Below, one piece after another: positions 21,329-31,023 of a DNA stretch of 64,000 nt (positions are counted from its first letter, which is position 1; every line of letters begins with the position of its first letter). The notes under the pieces were generated by a model. The model did no database searches, was not told the DNA's origin, and saw only the letters and a list, made by a program, of their open reading frames with translations. The DNA comes from Bifidobacterium sp. (lineage in GTDB: Bacteria; Actinomycetota; Actinomycetes; Actinomycetales; Bifidobacteriaceae). Position numbers and translations under genes: made by a program. The stretch is taken from contig JAGGHK010000001.1 in the NCBI GenBank assembly GCA_024104275.1, forward strand, positions 846,452-910,451, in the 5' to 3' direction.

Positions 21329-21553
21329 GAAGCGCCTCCTCTCCGAATCGACCGACCTTGTTACTTCCGCTTTGTATAGTAGTACCGTATCGTGCAGATG
21401 CGACCTCCGTCAATCAGGTTCACCACATGTTGGATTGCGGTTTCCACCGGTTTGGAGCGCTTTGGAGTGCTTTCCATGTGGGTCGTTTAGTGGGTCGTCC
21501 GAAAACCGTGATTCCTTAAACCGTTGCAATCATTGGTGTTTATGACTCTGAAA

Positions 21554-21573
21554 TCAATTCCCCGCATCTCCAC
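21554..21573 (+). other. Probable attR: 3' end remnant of a tRNA or tmRNA gene
   Basis: The 20 nt from TCAATT to CTCCAC read like the T-loop, T-stem 3' strand and acceptor 3' strand of a tRNA-like gene (loop, CCCCG, CATCTCC, discriminator A). The complementary 5' T-stem (CGGGG) is absent upstream, and a terminator follows 9 nt later. This is what remains on the chromosomal side when an element integrates into the 3' end of a tRNA/tmRNA gene. No second copy is visible in this window, so the intact gene should lie beyond the left edge. Confidence 0.5.
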
Positions 21574-21582
21574 TATCACAAC

Positions 21583-21612
21583 GCCGCCAGGGTTCGCCTT
21601 GGCGGCATTTTT
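21583..21612 (+). terminator. Terminator after the tRNA/tmRNA remnant
   Basis: GCCGCCAGGG (21583-21592) pairs with CCTTGGCGGC (21597-21606) through one wobble around a TTCG tetraloop, followed by ATTTTTG. No coding gene precedes it on the plus strand, so it most likely belongs to the interrupted RNA gene. Confidence 0.85.
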
Positions 21613-21703
21613 GTGTTGCAGCAACGGTCTTTACCGGGCACTCTTCGTCCCAACTGCATCTGCATAGCGATACGTGAACGGAAACACGCTAGACTTGGGT
21701 CTT

Positions 21704-22189
21704 ATGAGAATCGTGTTGCAGAAAGTCAGTCAAGCCGATATCGACGTAGTGGATGAAATCAGCGGGGAGGTCGATACTACATTCGAACCGCAGCATATCG
21801 GGATCGGATATGTGTTGCTCGTCGGGGTCAGCGATGAGGACGGGCGGGAACAGGTCGATTGGCTGGCGAGGAAAATCAGCAAGTTGCGCGTGTTCGAAGA
21901 CAAGAACGGCAAAATGAACCTTTCACTTGCCCAGGTCGACGGGGAAATCCTGTCGGTTTCGCAGTTCACGCTGTTCGGCGACGTGCGAAAAGGCAACCGG
22001 CCGAGCTTCATCAACGCCGGAAAACCCGATCATGCCAAGCGTGTCTGGCTGGATTTCAACGAAGCGTTACGGACGCAAGGCATCACAGTCAAAGAGGGCC
22101 GATTCGGCTCGCATATGCGCGTGAGCCTGACCAACGACGGCCCGGTGACCATTCTCTTCGACACCGACGAACTGATGGCCATGCACTGA
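21704..22189 (+). CDS. dtd: D-aminoacyl-tRNA deacylase
   Basis: The 161-aa protein begins MRIVLQKVSQADIDV and carries the two diagnostic motifs of DTD: SQFTLFGDVRKGNRPSF and NDGPVTILFDT (the cross-subunit Gly-cisPro). The enzyme removes D-amino acids wrongly attached to tRNA. The start at 21704 matches the family N-terminus; the frame opens 10 codons earlier at 21674. It is the first chromosomal gene to the right of the element and converges with ftsQ. Confidence 0.93.
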   Translation: MRIVLQKVSQADIDVVDEISGEVDTTFEPQHIGIGYVLLVGVSDEDGREQVDWLARKISKLRVFEDKNGKMNLSLAQVDGEILSVSQFTLFGDVRKGNRPSFINAGKPDHAKRVWLDFNEALRTQGITVKEGRFGSHMRVSLTNDGPVTILFDTDELMAMH

Positions 22190-22337
22190 GGGCAAAATGC
22201 GGCAGCCAGCGATTCATCGGCAGTGACATTTCGCGAGCACGACTTCGCTTCAAAGGCATGGGTCATGGTCGAGCATTGTTTACCCATGCAGCACGAAGAT
22301 GCGTGCAAAGTCAGCAAAACCAGCCATAAATCGTGAG

Positions 22338-22410
22338 TTTCATCGCATGTCCATTTGATCATGCGAGCAAAATCAAGGAAATCGTAGCAAAACACTGATT
22401 TTCATCGCAT
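22338..22410. repeat. Short direct repeats in the dtd-ftsQ gap
   Basis: TTTCATCGCAT occurs at 22338-22348 and 22400-22410, 62 nt apart, within the 262-nt gap between convergent dtd and ftsQ. Nothing else coding is seen in the gap. Confidence 0.4.
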
Positions 22411-22451
22411 CTTTGTGCCGCACACGCCGACCGTCGACCGTCGACGTTCGG

Positions 22452-23849
22452 TTACTTGATAATCGGGCGCAGCGGGGCCGAGACGTCGACCTGATGTTTG
22501 TCGCCGATCTTGGTGGGGTCGTTGATGATCTTGTCGACCACGGCCTTCTTGAGTTTCATATCGGAGGCGTCGCCCCAGATGATGACACGTTCGCCGCCGT
22601 TGAGCTCGGTGGTGACGGAATCCTGCGTTTTCGCGGTCACCTTGGTGATGGCACCGCGCATATTGTGCCCAAGAAGATTCAGGACCTTCAAAGCCTGTTG
22701 AACCGAACGATCACGAAGGCTTGTCTCCACGTTGTTGACTTCGATGACGGGGATACCCTTGGTCGAGACGTTTTCAACCTTGTTGAGCACGCGTCCATAG
22801 CCGTCGACCGCGGTCTCGCTGCCGTCTGGGGTCTTCAGCATCGCCGCAGGCTCCTGCGCCGTGATTGTGACTTTCATCGCCTGGGGATACATCTTTTCGA
22901 CTTTAGCCACCGACACACCAGGAATGTCTTTCAGCTCCTGTTCAACGTCCCCGCTGGAGACCAGCAGCAGCGATTTTCCGGCCTGTTTCTCAGCGATGGA
23001 AACGACACGATCCTTGCCGACCCACTGATTCTCACCCGAAACCGAAATCTGGTGGGCATCGAGCAGGAAGACCGGCGAAAAGAAGAGAAGCCAACCAAGA
23101 GCCGCCAAAAGAGCCACAATCACCAGAGCGATGAGCACTTTGGTCATCGTCTTGAACCTACTGACCCGCCGACGTTCCTTCAAACGCGCATTGAAATCGA
23201 TGACCTTGGGTCGCGCCGCTACGCCCAACGGGCTGGAGGTCTGGCTTAAGGTCTCACCCACCAGATCCTTGTTTTCCAGCGCTCGGGCATCGACGAAACC
23301 GCCTGGAGCGCTCTTGGTGACGGCGTTGGCCGACGGAGCCGACGAAGCCGACCGCGCCGAACGAGAAGGCCCGGAAACCTGATCCGTATCCGCCAACGGC
23401 TCGTCGATGCCGTATTGCGGTTTCGCCGATTGACGACGACGGAAAAAGCCAGCGGATTTTTTCTTGCGTGGTTTTAGCGAATCGGAGGATCGGGATGACT
23501 GGCTGGTACCCGAAGACGTGTTCGAAACGGCGACCCTGCGCCTTTTACGACGGGGATCTACGGTCGTGTCGTCTCCGACGGGCACACCAGATACCACGGA
23601 ACGCGTCCGACGTCCGGAACCACTTTCGGAACCTTTCGCTGATAACTCAGACGATTTTTGCCCGTTGCCCCTGCTATGAGAATCCGAACGTTTGGTTTTC
23701 CGTCGCTTCCCCGTCGGCACGCCGAAATCATTGACCCTGGGTTCATCGTCCGAAACCGAAGACCAGCGAGACGAAAAAGCGGCACTTCTCGCACGACGGT
23801 TTGAACCGCCTTTGCCTCCGCCTCCACTGGTTACACGACAACCTGCCAT
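22452..23849 (-). CDS. ftsQ: Cell division protein FtsQ/DivIB
   Basis: The 465-aa protein has a long basic, disordered cytoplasmic part (about 1-235, rich in Ser/Arg/Gly), one transmembrane helix (about 240-265, TKVLIALVIVALLAALGWLLFF), a POTRA domain beginning IQ/SVSGENQWVG..., and the FtsQ-type beta domain with PAAMLKTPDGSETAVDGYGRVL. It links the early and late divisome at the septum. The cytoplasmic part is longer than in most bacteria. Its ATG overlaps the murC stop. It is the last gene of the dcw operon here. Confidence 0.9.
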   Translation of the reverse strand: MAGCRVTSGGGGKGGSNRRARSAAFSSRWSSVSDDEPRVNDFGVPTGKRRKTKRSDSHSRGNGQKSSELSAKGSESGSGRRTRSVVSGVPVGDDTTVDPRRKRRRVAVSNTSSGTSQSSRSSDSLKPRKKKSAGFFRRRQSAKPQYGIDEPLADTDQVSGPSRSARSASSAPSANAVTKSAPGGFVDARALENKDLVGETLSQTSSPLGVAARPKVIDFNARLKERRRVSRFKTMTKVLIALVIVALLAALGWLLFFSPVFLLDAHQISVSGENQWVGKDRVVSIAEKQAGKSLLLVSSGDVEQELKDIPGVSVAKVEKMYPQAMKVTITAQEPAAMLKTPDGSETAVDGYGRVLNKVENVSTKGIPVIEVNNVETSLRDRSVQQALKVLNLLGHNMRGAITKVTAKTQDSVTTELNGGERVIIWGDASDMKLKKAVVDKIINDPTKIGDKHQVDVSAPLRPIIK

Positions 23850-25546
23850 CAGCGCGACTCCCCCGCACGTGCTTTGAGCAAACCAATCATGACGTCATCC
23901 ATTTCGGTGACATCTCCGGCTCCTACGGTGATAAGGACGTCGCCCGGCTTTGAGTGACGGACCAACGTCGCGGCGCCGGACTTAAGATCCTTTGAAGCCG
24001 AAATCCAACCTTGCGAGGGGTCATGAGTCAAGCTGCCGGCAGCGTCGACAACGACCTGGGAGGTGATATCCGGAAAATTCTCCTGACGTTCACGAGCCGG
24101 GTAAATCGGCGCGACGACGACATCGTCGGCCTTCGACAGCGCAGCTGCGAACCGGTCGATAAAGAACTTGGTGCGGCTGAACAGATGCGGCTGGAAGAGC
24201 ACACGGATGGTGGAATCCGGGTAGCGGCGGCGTGCGGCGTCGAGCAGAGCCGCGATTTCGGTGGGATGGTGGGCATAGTCGTCGACCACCGTCACCCCGC
24301 CGACAACGCCGTTGACTTCGAAACGACGGGATGCACCTTTGAAGGTCGAGGCCGTACGGGCGGCGAGCGCCGGATCCATACCCAAGAGCGTAGTGACAAT
24401 TATCGCCGCGGTCGCGTTGCGAGCATTATGGATACCTGGAATCCGCAAAGTGACCGGAATGCGACGCTCTTTGTCGTACCCTGCGAAACCTGCCGGCAAC
24501 TTAATGATGAACCGTTCCGTGCCGTCTCCCGCACTTTCCTGTTCCGAAAGGATACGAACAAGCCGGGGGCGAACAGCATCGGCATCGGTCGGTTTACCTG
24601 TATTCTCAGCAGCATTTTTATGCATTGTGCCGCTGGTGCCATTGCCACGAACGTTCGCATCATTCAAACTCACGATTTGAGCGATATCAGCGCGCGCCTG
24701 CGTCGTATAGCAGATCGTCCTGGCGGCAACCTCGGCCGGCAACGCACGCACAATGGCCTGCGCGCCCTTGTCGTCGACGGACATGACCACGTACCGCTTG
24801 GCATGGCTGGCATATTCGACGAACGCCTGCTGGTAGCGCTCGGCATCGCCATAATGGTCGAGATGATCGGCCTCGGCGTTGGTAATGATCGCGAATTGCG
24901 GCCGGTACTTCTCGAAGCTTCCGTCGGATTCGTCGGCTTCTGCCACCAATACATCGCCACTTCCCGCATGTCCGCCATCGATGGCGACACCGTCAGACCC
25001 TTGGATGGAACCGCCGATGGCATAGCTCGGATCGCCGAGTCTGGTGGTTTTCGCGCCGGCCTGCCTGTCGGCATCGGCCTCGTCCCCGGCATTGACAAGA
25101 ATATGGGAAATCAGCGAGCTGGTGGTGGTCTTGCCGTGCGCGCCGGCGACGCTGACCGCGCATTTGCTGGCCATCAGCAACGCGAGGATATCGCTGCGGT
25201 GGACGATTTTCGCCCCGGCCGACGCGGCGGCGACGATTTCGGGATTATCCGGTTTGATGGCGCTTGAATAGACAACAGTCTGCGCACCCGCCACATTTTC
25301 GGCACGTTGGCCGAAATAGACCTTGACACCCAGAGCGGCCAGCCTGTCCGTCTTGGAATTGGCCGCGCGGTCGGAACCGGAAACCTCGACGCCTTCTTCG
25401 TTCAGCATTTCGGCAAGCACGCTCATACCGGCCCCACCGATGCCGATGAAATGCGTACGCCCTAGCGTTCGCAAAGTGTCGGACGGACCGAAAGCGGCCT
25501 TCGTCGGGTCGAGCACGATGGATTCAGAGCCGATAGTTGACTGCAC
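23849..25546 (-). CDS. murC: UDP-N-acetylmuramate-L-alanine ligase
   Basis: The 565-aa enzyme joins L-Ala to UDP-MurNAc. It has the N-terminal Rossmann motif FIGIGGAGMSVLAEML, the ATP-binding loop GAHGKTTTSSL, and a C-terminal ligase domain (FEVNGVVGGVTVVDDYAHHPTEI). It is about 90 residues longer than typical MurC because of inserts in the central domain, such as the Ala/Gly-rich region around residues 150-190 and a low-complexity stretch near 295-320. It lies 179 nt downstream of murG. Confidence 0.95.
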   Translation of the reverse strand: MQSTIGSESIVLDPTKAAFGPSDTLRTLGRTHFIGIGGAGMSVLAEMLNEEGVEVSGSDRAANSKTDRLAALGVKVYFGQRAENVAGAQTVVYSSAIKPDNPEIVAAASAGAKIVHRSDILALLMASKCAVSVAGAHGKTTTSSLISHILVNAGDEADADRQAGAKTTRLGDPSYAIGGSIQGSDGVAIDGGHAGSGDVLVAEADESDGSFEKYRPQFAIITNAEADHLDHYGDAERYQQAFVEYASHAKRYVVMSVDDKGAQAIVRALPAEVAARTICYTTQARADIAQIVSLNDANVRGNGTSGTMHKNAAENTGKPTDADAVRPRLVRILSEQESAGDGTERFIIKLPAGFAGYDKERRIPVTLRIPGIHNARNATAAIIVTTLLGMDPALAARTASTFKGASRRFEVNGVVGGVTVVDDYAHHPTEIAALLDAARRRYPDSTIRVLFQPHLFSRTKFFIDRFAAALSKADDVVVAPIYPARERQENFPDITSQVVVDAAGSLTHDPSQGWISASKDLKSGAATLVRHSKPGDVLITVGAGDVTEMDDVMIGLLKARAGESR

Positions 25547-25725
25547 GATACGCTCCTTGGACGCTAAATCTTCATGACGGAAAACATCACTGATGCCGTT
25601 ATACCCGATTCGTCGGCTTTGTCGCTACCTTGGACGCAAACCCACGCAGACTGCTTGCAATTGCGCTACCTTGAATGAACAGACACACCGAAACGACGCA
25701 GCATTCCACATATTTCGTAATACAG

Positions 25726-26898
25726 TCAGTTACGCCGGGAACCGGCGAAGTCGAGAACGATGCCGGCCATGGTTTCGGCGGCGTCACGGATACCGTAATC
25801 GTGCGCCTTGCGGCCCATAGCCTGCAAACGTTCAGAATCGGCAATCAGCGAAGGCACATGTTCACGCACCCAGGCCGAAGAGAAATCACCATCGGCGACC
25901 ATCAGCCCACCGCCGGCGTCAACCACCGGCTGCGCGTTGAAATGCTGTTCGCCGTTTCCGATGGGCAACGGCACATAAACGGCCGGCATACCGATGGCGG
26001 CCAGTTCGCTGGTGGTGCCCGCACCGGAGCGGCAGATCACCAAATCGGCGGCGGCGAAGGCCAAATCAATACGTTCCAGATATTCTGCGACATGATAATC
26101 GCCCTGTCCCGCATGGGCGGGATCCAAGTCGGTGAGCACCTGCTCCCCTGCGGTTTCTGCCACACGTCGGTTGACCTCGGCGCTTTTTTTGCGTCCGGTA
26201 AGGTGAATGACCTGCGTGACTTTCAGCAAGTCGCCGGCCGCACCGCTGACGGCCTCGTTGAGGCTCACGGCGCCCAAAGAACCGCCGGTGACGACCAGCA
26301 GCGGACGTTCCGGATCGATGCCAAGCTGGGCGGCAGCGAGCTTGCGTGCGCCCTCCCTGTCGTTTTCCAGCTTTTGGCACAGATCAGCCATCACGGGCCG
26401 CAACGGAAGTCCGACACGGCGTATTTCGGCGTCGCCATGCGCTTTAAGACCGGTATCGTCGTAAACGGTACCGATGAAATCGGCCCAGCGGGCACCCAGT
26501 TTGTTGGCCATGCCGGCACGGGCGTTCTGTTCGTGGATGACGATGGGCAGCCCCATGGAATGTGCCACGGAATAGACAGGAGCGGAAACGTAACCGCCGA
26601 AACCGACCACCACGTCGGCCTGACGGCGCTCGAGGATCGCCCGGACTTTCTTCTGTTCCTGCCGCCAGCGGCCGGGGAAACGCAGCGCCTGCATGTTGGG
26701 ACGCCGCGGGAACGGCACTTTGGCGATGGTGTCGAGCTCAAAACCGGCCTGCGGCACCAAATCTTTTTCCAGGCCGACATCGGTGCCGATGACGCTGATG
26801 GCGGCCTGCGGGTCTTGGCACTTGATAGCGGAAGCGACGCTTAAGAGCGGGTTGACGTGCCCGGCCGTACCGCCTCCGGCCAATACGATATGTTTCAT
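25726..26898 (-). CDS. murG: UDP-GlcNAc:lipid-linked MurNAc-pentapeptide transferase
   Basis: This 390-aa GT28 glycosyltransferase converts lipid I to lipid II at the inner membrane face. Diagnostic features are [17 protein letters not shown] at the N-terminus, [13 protein letters not shown], the donor-binding [15 protein letters not shown], and [24 protein letters not shown]. It follows ftsW after 66 nt and precedes murC. Confidence 0.95.
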   Translation of the reverse strand: MKHIVLAGGGTAGHVNPLLSVASAIKCQDPQAAISVIGTDVGLEKDLVPQAGFELDTIAKVPFPRRPNMQALRFPGRWRQEQKKVRAILERRQADVVVGFGGYVSAPVYSVAHSMGLPIVIHEQNARAGMANKLGARWADFIGTVYDDTGLKAHGDAEIRRVGLPLRPVMADLCQKLENDREGARKLAAAQLGIDPERPLLVVTGGSLGAVSLNEAVSGAAGDLLKVTQVIHLTGRKKSAEVNRRVAETAGEQVLTDLDPAHAGQGDYHVAEYLERIDLAFAAADLVICRSGAGTTSELAAIGMPAVYVPLPIGNGEQHFNAQPVVDAGGGLMVADGDFSSAWVREHVPSLIADSERLQAMGRKAHDYGIRDAAETMAGIVLDFAGSRRN

Positions 26899-26964
26899 GT
26901 TCTCTTCCCTCTGTCTGCCTCTGCACCCATATCGTCAACACCTTTTCACCGATGTCGGCATCTT

Positions 26965-28371
26965 TCAGACACGCGACGAAGTGATGTCCATATGAATCTC
27001 GGGTTGCATTCTCATCATACTGGTGGACACACCCGCCGCAAAGAGGCACATCACCAGGCTCGACCCGCCTGCCGAAACGAACGGCAACGGCACGCCCATC
27101 ACCGGCAGCAGGCCGATGACGACCATGATGTTGATGAGCGCCTGGCCCACGATCCAGATGGCGATGCAGATCAGAACGCGAGAAGCGTACCTGTCGGGGG
27201 TCTGCAAGGCGATGACGAACATGCACCAACCGAGGATGGCGAAAAGAATGACCACGGCGGCGGCACCGACGAATCCCGTCTCCTCGCCGATGATGGCGAA
27301 GATGAAATCGTTATGGGCCTCAGGCAAGTAATTCCATTTCTCCCGGGAATTGCCAATGCCCACGCCGAAAAGCCCTCCGGAGGCCATGGCGTATTTGGCA
27401 TGCATCGACTGATAGCACTCACCCTGCAGCGCGGAAGCCGGGCAGGGACGATAGGCAGCTGTAATACGAAGCATGCGGTTCGGGCTGGTCACCACAAAGA
27501 GGACGACGAGCGCCAGCAGGACAAGACCCGAGCCGATCAGCCATTTGGTGGGGAAACCGCCGACCAGCATCGCCGTGACACCGATGGCCACGAGAATCAA
27601 CGCCGTACCGAGGTCGCCGCCGAGCATAACGGCGCCAAGACAGCCCATAAAGATGACAATCAGCGGCAGATAGGCTTTAAACCCCTCTCGCTGATAATGC
27701 TTCGCCGCCGAGGCGACGGACCATGGCAACCAGATGCACAAGGCGAGTTTCATGAATTCCGCCGGCTGCATGGAACCGAGGCCAGGTATGCCGATCCAAC
27801 CTTTGTTGCCGTTAACCTCGATGCCCAGAGGTGTCATGGTCAATAGCTGCAGACAAATCGAAAGCACCACAAACACGAACGAGGCCTTGCGATAGCTCTC
27901 GGAGTGGAAACGCATCGACACGAAGCAGGCGATGAGGCCCAGCACACAGAAAAATCCTTGCGTCAACGCCTGTTTCCAAGGAGAAAGACCGTAGGAAATC
28001 ATCGTCACCGAAGAGGCCGAAAAGACCATGACCACTCCGAAGCAGGTGAGGGCGATCACCGCGATGCGGAAACCGTAATAGCACCACAAGGGGTTCATCA
28101 ACGCGTGGATGCCGGAATAGTCGGTGACTTTGAGCACCTCAAACGTATCGGTATCGACCGGCCGGTCGGAGACACCCGAATCCTTGACTTTGTGATACAT
28201 CAGGTTCAGCCGTGATGGCGATTGCCCGGTGCCGTTCTCACGGTCTTCGCCGCGTGAACCCGTGGCTTTGTTCCGCCCTACTCCGGATACGGCGCTGCGG
28301 CCCGAACGCGCTTTCTTCCTGGAGCGCCGTTCCGGCTTGCTTTCATAGTCGTCGTAAACGCGTCTAGCCAT
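26965..28371 (-). CDS. ftsW: Peptidoglycan glycosyltransferase FtsW
   Basis: This SEDS-family protein has about 10 transmembrane helices and a basic 60-residue cytoplasmic start. Key segments are [16 protein letters not shown], the loop with [27 protein letters not shown], and [16 protein letters not shown]. It polymerises lipid II at the septum with FtsI. The ATG at 28371 (MARRVYDD) overlaps the murD stop and is preferred over the open frame to 28425. Confidence 0.94.
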   Translation of the reverse strand: MARRVYDDYESKPERRSRKKARSGRSAVSGVGRNKATGSRGEDRENGTGQSPSRLNLMYHKVKDSGVSDRPVDTDTFEVLKVTDYSGIHALMNPLWCYYGFRIAVIALTCFGVVMVFSASSVTMISYGLSPWKQALTQGFFCVLGLIACFVSMRFHSESYRKASFVFVVLSICLQLLTMTPLGIEVNGNKGWIGIPGLGSMQPAEFMKLALCIWLPWSVASAAKHYQREGFKAYLPLIVIFMGCLGAVMLGGDLGTALILVAIGVTAMLVGGFPTKWLIGSGLVLLALVVLFVVTSPNRMLRITAAYRPCPASALQGECYQSMHAKYAMASGGLFGVGIGNSREKWNYLPEAHNDFIFAIIGEETGFVGAAAVVILFAILGWCMFVIALQTPDRYASRVLICIAIWIVGQALINIMVVIGLLPVMGVPLPFVSAGGSSLVMCLFAAGVSTSMMRMQPEIHMDITSSRV

Positions 28372-29866
28372 GCTTGCGTACCCAGTCACGGGCGGCATCG
28401 GCGAATTGCGAACCGCGGTCGGCATACGAGACGAACTGATCCATCGAAGCGCAGGCCGGCGCCATCAGCACCACGTCGCCGCTTTCGGCATAGTCGCCGG
28501 CGGCCTCGACTGCACGAGCCATCACGCCTGCCTTGTCTTTGGGATCGATGACGGTCAGGGGAATATCCGGGGCGCTGGCTTTGAAGGCGTCAAGCATGGG
28601 CTTCTGGTCGACGCCGATGATGACGGCGGCCTTGATGGTTTTGGCCTGATTGGCGACGAGATCTTCGAAATGGCCGCCTTTGGCGAGTCCCCCGGCGATC
28701 CAGACCACGGATTTCGGCTTGTAGCTGGAAAGCGAGGCATGGGCGGCATGGGCGTTGGTGGCCTTGGAATCGTCGACGAAACGCAGCGTGCCGCCGTCGT
28801 TCAAGTTCGCGGTGGCAACGGTTTGGATGCGGTGGCCGCCGGGGGCGAAGGCGCGCAGGGCGTCAAGGCAACGGCCCGGGTCGGCTCCCAAGCCTATCGC
28901 CAAAGCGAGGGCCGTGATGGCATCGGCCAGAAGGTGCGGGTATACCGTGCCGTCCGGTTCGCACAGATGCGGGAATTCGGTCACTTTGGCCAGTGCGTTC
29001 ATATCGCCGGCCGGGGCGCCTGCCAAGCCGCTGGCGTCGACGATCCAGCCGTCGGCAACGCCGATCTGGCCGGCTTCCGGGGCATGGAGCGTGAAGGCGA
29101 CCTTTCGGCATTCCGAGCCGGTTTGGGCGGCTTGGGCAAGATTCGTGACACGTTCGTCGTCGGCATTGAACACCAATACCCGCTTGGCCTCGTGGAAGAC
29201 CTTGGATTTGTCGGCCGCATAATTGGCCATGCCACCGTGCCAGTCGAGATGGTCGGCGGCGATATTGGTAATGGCTGCACAATCGAGCGCCAGCGAATCG
29301 GTGAAATGCATCTGGAAACTGCTCAGTTCCACACACAAGGCGTCGTGTTTCGGATCGACCGCGGCGAGACTCACGGACTTGCCGATATTGCCTACCGCGG
29401 GGGCATCCATACCACAATCAGTAAGCATGGCGGAGACCATCTGCGTGGTCGAGGTCTTGCCGTTGGTGCCGGTGATGCCGACCCAGGGTGCCGGCTCGTG
29501 CAAAGCCGAATGCTCGGCGGGAACCCGCAGCGCCCAAGCCAGCTCGACTTCGCTGATTACCGGAATGCCATGGCGCTGGGCTTCGAGGATAAACGGCGTG
29601 CGCGGGTTGAACACCGGGGAGGCGACGACGATATCGATATCGTCCCAGTCGATATCGTCGAAGGAATGCAGATCGGCCTCGGGCTTCTTCTCGTCGACGC
29701 TCAACACATGGCCCGCGCGACCTTGCAAGGCTTCGACGGCACCGCGACCGGAAACTCCGAGACCGGCCACCAACACGGTCTTGCCGCTTACATCCAGGCG
29801 TGACGACCCGTTTGCCGTATCATCACGATGCACCGACGAAAATCCACAATCTCCTGCACTCTGCAT
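28364..29866 (-). CDS. murD: UDP-MurNAc-L-alanine:D-glutamate ligase
   Basis: The enzyme adds D-Glu in peptidoglycan precursor synthesis. It shows the N-terminal [17 protein letters not shown], the ATP loop [22 protein letters not shown], and [18 protein letters not shown]. The start at 29866 (MQSAGDCG) is placed after GAAAGGCAG, 53 nt downstream of mraY. The open frame to 29950 would run into mraY. The first 28 residues before the Rossmann motif are a non-conserved extension. Confidence 0.93.
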   Translation of the reverse strand: MQSAGDCGFSSVHRDDTANGSSRLDVSGKTVLVAGLGVSGRGAVEALQGRAGHVLSVDEKKPEADLHSFDDIDWDDIDIVVASPVFNPRTPFILEAQRHGIPVISEVELAWALRVPAEHSALHEPAPWVGITGTNGKTSTTQMVSAMLTDCGMDAPAVGNIGKSVSLAAVDPKHDALCVELSSFQMHFTDSLALDCAAITNIAADHLDWHGGMANYAADKSKVFHEAKRVLVFNADDERVTNLAQAAQTGSECRKVAFTLHAPEAGQIGVADGWIVDASGLAGAPAGDMNALAKVTEFPHLCEPDGTVYPHLLADAITALALAIGLGADPGRCLDALRAFAPGGHRIQTVATANLNDGGTLRFVDDSKATNAHAAHASLSSYKPKSVVWIAGGLAKGGHFEDLVANQAKTIKAAVIIGVDQKPMLDAFKASAPDIPLTVIDPKDKAGVMARAVEAAGDYAESGDVVLMAPACASMDQFVSYADRGSQFADAARDWVRKHG

Positions 29867-29919
29867 CTCAATCTGCCTTTCCCCCAAGCTTTTAACCTCA
29901 ACGTTGATTCGAATAGTGC

Positions 29920-31023
29920 CTATATCAGCAGACCGGAACGCGAAGCCCAATCCGTATAGAAGATCATGAGACCGATCAGCACGAACATGAACTCAATCAT
30001 CCAGAAGCGCACGACGACCTTCTGTTCGCTCCAACCTTTCAGCTCGAAATGATGGTGGATCGGCGCCATCTTGAAAACGCGCTTATGGGTGAGTTTGAAA
30101 CAGCCAACCTGTATTACGTCGCTCATGGCCTCGATGACGTAAAGCCCACCGATGATCACGGCCAGGAATTCGGTGTGGGTGGCGATGGAAAGCGCGGCGA
30201 AAAGCCCGCCCAGCGCCAACGAACCGGTGTCGCCCATGAAGATGGTGGCCGGGTTGGAGTTGTACCAGAGGAAGCCGAAGCAGGCCACAGCGGCGCAGGC
30301 CGCGATGATGGTCAGATCCAGCGGATCGGAAACCGCGTAGGAATAGCCCGGCTTCGGACCGCCCTTGACGTGGTAGCTTTCCCAGAAGGCGATGATGGTG
30401 TAGCCGGCCAGGGAAATCATCGAGGAGCCGGTGGCCAAGCCGTCAAGCCCGTCGGTCAGGTTGACGGCGTTGGTCCATGCGATCATCAGGAAATTGACCC
30501 AGATGACGAAGATGACGATGGCGACAATCTTACCCGCGAACTCGAAGCTGAAGAAGGGATGCTCGATGAAGCTCATGCCCGCCTGAGCCGAGGGAAAGCC
30601 CGACTTGGTGGGAATCAACAACGCCAGCACGGCATAAATGGTGGCGAAAACAAACTGGCCGAAGAACTTGCCACCGACGCTCAGGCCGGTGTTCTGCTTC
30701 TTACGCACCTTGGCGAAATCGTCGATGAATCCCAGGCTGCCCATCGACACCATGGCGAAAAGCACCAGAACGGCCGACCACGAAATGGCCTGGCCGCCGG
30801 TCAGCCCACGGTATATCGCGGAAGCGCCCCAGCCAAGCAGCACAGCCAGAATGATGACCACGCCACCCATCGTGGCGGTGCCACGCTTCAAGAGATGCGA
30901 TTGCGGGCCATCCTGACGGATGTACTGGCCGTAGTGCAGCCTGTGCACCAGTTTGATCATGGCCGGCGTGCCGATCATCGTGACCAGCAGCGAGACCACA
31001 ATGCCGATGATGAGGGAAATCAA
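29920..31023 (-). CDS. mraY: Phospho-MurNAc-pentapeptide transferase
   Basis: This ten-helix membrane enzyme makes lipid I on undecaprenyl phosphate. Features are the DDFAKV motif ([13 protein letters not shown]), the catalytic [12 protein letters not shown], the Mg-binding [12 protein letters not shown], and the [11 protein letters not shown] loop. The start is probably TTG at 31023, which overlaps the murF stop (TTGA) and gives [13 protein letters not shown] at the first helix. The open frame to 31071 would add charged residues before that helix. Confidence 0.93.
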   Translation of the reverse strand: MISLIIGIVVSLLVTMIGTPAMIKLVHRLHYGQYIRQDGPQSHLLKRGTATMGGVVIILAVLLGWGASAIYRGLTGGQAISWSAVLVLFAMVSMGSLGFIDDFAKVRKKQNTGLSVGGKFFGQFVFATIYAVLALLIPTKSGFPSAQAGMSFIEHPFFSFEFAGKIVAIVIFVIWVNFLMIAWTNAVNLTDGLDGLATGSSMISLAGYTIIAFWESYHVKGGPKPGYSYAVSDPLDLTIIAACAAVACFGFLWYNSNPATIFMGDTGSLALGGLFAALSIATHTEFLAVIIGGLYVIEAMSDVIQVGCFKLTHKRVFKMAPIHHHFELKGWSEQKVVVRFWMIEFMFVLIGLMIFYTDWASRSGLLI

